A DNA stretch of 7,020 nucleotides, from contig JACMJI010000068.1 of NCBI GenBank assembly GCA_014380705.1, positions 1-7,020 of the forward strand, given 5' to 3'. Position 1 is the first letter of the stretch, and each line of letters starts with the position of its first letter. The notes under the pieces are model-generated. The model was not told the DNA's origin, searched no databases, and was given only the letters and a program-made list of their open reading frames with translations. Shown piece by piece: positions 5,250 through 7,020 of this stretch. This stretch comes from Gorillibacterium sp. Lineage in GTDB: Bacteria > Bacillota > Bacilli > Paenibacillales > NBRC-103111. The position numbers and the translations under genes were made by a program.

Positions 5250-6938
5250 ATGGCTAAGAAAAGTAAGGTTTTCCTGATGCTAGGTGGTATCGCGTTAGTC
5301 GTGTTTACCCTTATTTACTTGGGCGTAACTTTGACAGCAAATTTGGGGAAGTCACAGGCGCAGGTAACTACGGAGGACGCAAGCAAACAACTCAACAAGC
5401 TATATAAAGGGATTTCAGTAACGACCGAGGAACCCATAAAGGGCCAAATCGACCTTGACCCAGTTGACGTAGGAGAATCTCTGCCTGACATTTCTAAATT
5501 TCCGATATCTGTGGCCAATACGAACGAGAACTTTATCGAAATATTCTCATCTACTGAGAAGTCAGGAACCGATGTAAATGGTTGGTTGAATGAAGTAGCA
5601 ACGGACTTTAACCAGTCCAATATTGAAGTAAATGGGAAGCCTGCTTCTGTTAGAATTCGTAATATAGCTTCGGGTACAGCTACGGACTACATAACATCGG
5701 GTAAATACGTGCCAGATGCCTTTACTCCATCAAATGAGTTGTGGGGCGAAATAGTTAAAGCTCATGGGATTAAGACGGAGATGATATCTAAGCGGCTTGC
5801 CGGGAATGTTCCGGGTATTGTTATCGCAAAGAAAAAATATGATGAACTGATCGATAAGTACGGGGCCGTTAACATCAAAACAGTGACTGAAGCTATAGCA
5901 GCAAACGAGTTTTCGATGGGATATACAGATCCGTTTGCTAGTTCCACGGGTTTAAACTTTCTAGTAACCGCACTTCATACTTTCGATAGCTCGAATTTAC
6001 TCGGTGAGAAGGCTGTGCAAGGATTTGAGAAATTTCAAGCGAATGTTCCTTTTATCGCATCAACAACGATACAAATGCGTGAAGCAGCCAAATCAGGAAT
6101 GCTCGATGGATTTGTTTTGGAATATCAAACCTTTATCAATGCATCAGACTTGAAAAGCAGTTATGTTTTCACTCCCTTTGGCGTAAGACATGATAGTCCA
6201 CTCTATGCCTTAGGCGACTTGCCGCAAGCTAAAACAGATATTGTGAAGAAATTTGCCGAGTTTATTGCCCAGGATAAGTATCAAAAGTTAGCATCAGAGA
6301 AGGGCTTTAATAACCTTAATGATTACAAGGCAGAGCTCAGTGCCGTTGATGGAAGTCTTTTATCATCAGCTCAGAAGTTGTGGAAAGAAAAGAAAAATGG
6401 AAACAAAGCCATTGCGGCCGTGTTCGTAGCCGATGTGTCGGGTAGTATGAGCGGGGAACCCCTGAATCGCTTAAAAGAATCCTTATTAAAGGGGCAGAAG
6501 TATTTAGGGAAAGACAACAGTATCGGCTTTGTTTCTTATTCGAGTAAGGTAACCATTAATTTACCTATTGGAAAATATGATACAAACCAGCAGTCCATGT
6601 TTGTTGGTGCAGTAAATAGTCTACAGGCTAATGGCGGCACAGCTACATTTGATGGGATTGTGGTCGCATTGAAAATGCTTCAGGCTGAATTAGCTCTCAA
6701 CCCGGATGTCAAACCGCTAATTTTTGTTTTAAGCGATGGCGAGACGAACGAGGGATATTCGTTAAAGGACGTTAAGGGGTTGCTTGAATCCTTTAAGGTT
6801 CCCATCTATACAGTGGGGTATAACGCTAACATTAAAGCGCTGCAAAGTATTTCGAGCATCAATGAGGCTGCTAGTATTAACGCAGATACAGACGATGTCA
6901 TCTATAAGATCGGGAACTTATTTAATACTCAAATGTAA
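5250..6938 (+). CDS. Membrane-anchored substrate-binding-like and von Willebrand A domain protein
   Basis: Starting at ATG 5250 this encodes 562 residues. AAAGGGTG (5235-5242) is seven bases upstream, whereas the earlier in-frame TTG at 5244 would leave one base. A basic N-terminus and a hydrophobic stretch (about 7-30) indicate a signal anchor or signal peptide, and there is no lipobox cysteine. Residues about 85-360 resemble extracellular solute-binding folds: PDAFTPSNELW (155-165), MGYTDPFASSTGL (223-235) and VLEYQTF (289-295). Residues about 387-555 are a VWA domain with a complete MIDAS metal site: DVSGSMS (Asp395, Ser397, Ser399), Thr464 in GGTATFDG, and Asp496 in LSDGE. The fusion suggests outward-facing, metal-dependent ligand or protein binding. 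The ligand is unknown. It lies 14 bp after the membrane-protein gene and 19 bp before a probable telA. Confidence 0.88.
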   Translation: MAKKSKVFLMLGGIALVVFTLIYLGVTLTANLGKSQAQVTTEDASKQLNKLYKGISVTTEEPIKGQIDLDPVDVGESLPDISKFPISVANTNENFIEIFSSTEKSGTDVNGWLNEVATDFNQSNIEVNGKPASVRIRNIASGTATDYITSGKYVPDAFTPSNELWGEIVKAHGIKTEMISKRLAGNVPGIVIAKKKYDELIDKYGAVNIKTVTEAIAANEFSMGYTDPFASSTGLNFLVTALHTFDSSNLLGEKAVQGFEKFQANVPFIASTTIQMREAAKSGMLDGFVLEYQTFINASDLKSSYVFTPFGVRHDSPLYALGDLPQAKTDIVKKFAEFIAQDKYQKLASEKGFNNLNDYKAELSAVDGSLLSSAQKLWKEKKNGNKAIAAVFVADVSGSMSGEPLNRLKESLLKGQKYLGKDNSIGFVSYSSKVTINLPIGKYDTNQQSMFVGAVNSLQANGGTATFDGIVVALKMLQAELALNPDVKPLIFVLSDGETNEGYSLKDVKGLLESFKVPIYTVGYNANIKALQSISSINEAASINADTDDVIYKIGNLFNTQM

Positions 6939-6957
6939 CTACCGGGGAGGAAGAAAA

Positions 6958-7020
6958 ATGTCATTTTCAATGGAAGTTGCGAGTTCGGAAGAGATTAAGG
7001 TAGCGATTGAAGAGCAGGTG
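6958..7020 (+). CDS. Start of a probable TelA-family (toxic anion resistance) protein, cut by the window
   Basis: Only 21 codons are visible (MSFSMEVASSEEIKVAIEEQ and one more). GGGGAGG (6944-6950) lies seven bases before the ATG, so translation from here is well supported. The N-terminus, with SFSMEV followed by an acidic helix, resembles TelA/YaaN-like toxic anion resistance proteins, and VWA and XpaC-like neighbours fit that family's context. The identification rests on very little sequence and could be wrong. Confidence 0.55.
   Translation, partial: MSFSMEVASSEEIKVAIEEQV

Overview
The window looks like chromosome from a low-to-moderate GC, spore-forming Firmicute, most likely Paenibacillus or a close relative. 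The evidence is the gene order rplU-prp-rpmA-spo0B-obgE, the presence of spo0B, strong AGGAGGT-type ribosome binding sites, TTG start codons, an L27 with a cleavable N-terminal extension, and short interspersed repeats built on CTAACTGGAAATCCTCC, which I recall from Paenibacillus intergenic DNA. No database search was possible, so the genus is an inference.

Layout. (1) Positions 1-713 carry no convincing gene. They hold a cluster of degenerate direct and inverted repeats (about 1-280), a plain stretch, a 44-bp tandem duplication (487-573) and an imperfect hairpin (571-621). (2) Positions 714-1981 are the ribosomal-protein transcription unit: promoter, structured leader, rplU (L21), prp (the protease that trims L27), rpmA (L27), and a strong intrinsic terminator. 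Prp and its substrate L27 overlap by 7 bp. (3) Positions 2042-4233 hold spo0B and obgE, with an extended -10 promoter candidate in front and a good terminator behind. Spo0B is a phosphotransferase of the sporulation phosphorelay. Obg is an essential ribosome-associated GTPase linked to stress response and sporulation initiation. This Spo0B has an extra N-terminal part with two predicted membrane helices.

(4) Positions 4234-4473 are an AT-rich spacer with two tandem repeat blocks, followed by a sigma-A-type promoter at 4438-4466. (5) From 4495 to the window edge runs a co-directional operon of three genes: a two-helix membrane protein with a helical cytoplasmic tail (possibly XpaC-like), a membrane-anchored fusion of a substrate-binding-protein-like domain with a von Willebrand A domain that has a complete metal site, and the first 21 codons of a gene that is probably a TelA-family (toxic anion resistance) protein. 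The first two of these genes are best started downstream of their longest open frames, at TTG 4495 and ATG 5250.

The accessory operon is the least characterised and most interesting part. It resembles known but poorly understood tellurite/stress-associated assemblies (TelA, XpaC and VWA proteins). A plausible reading is an envelope-facing sensor or metal-dependent binding module coupled to a cytoplasmic TelA protein. That function is inference.
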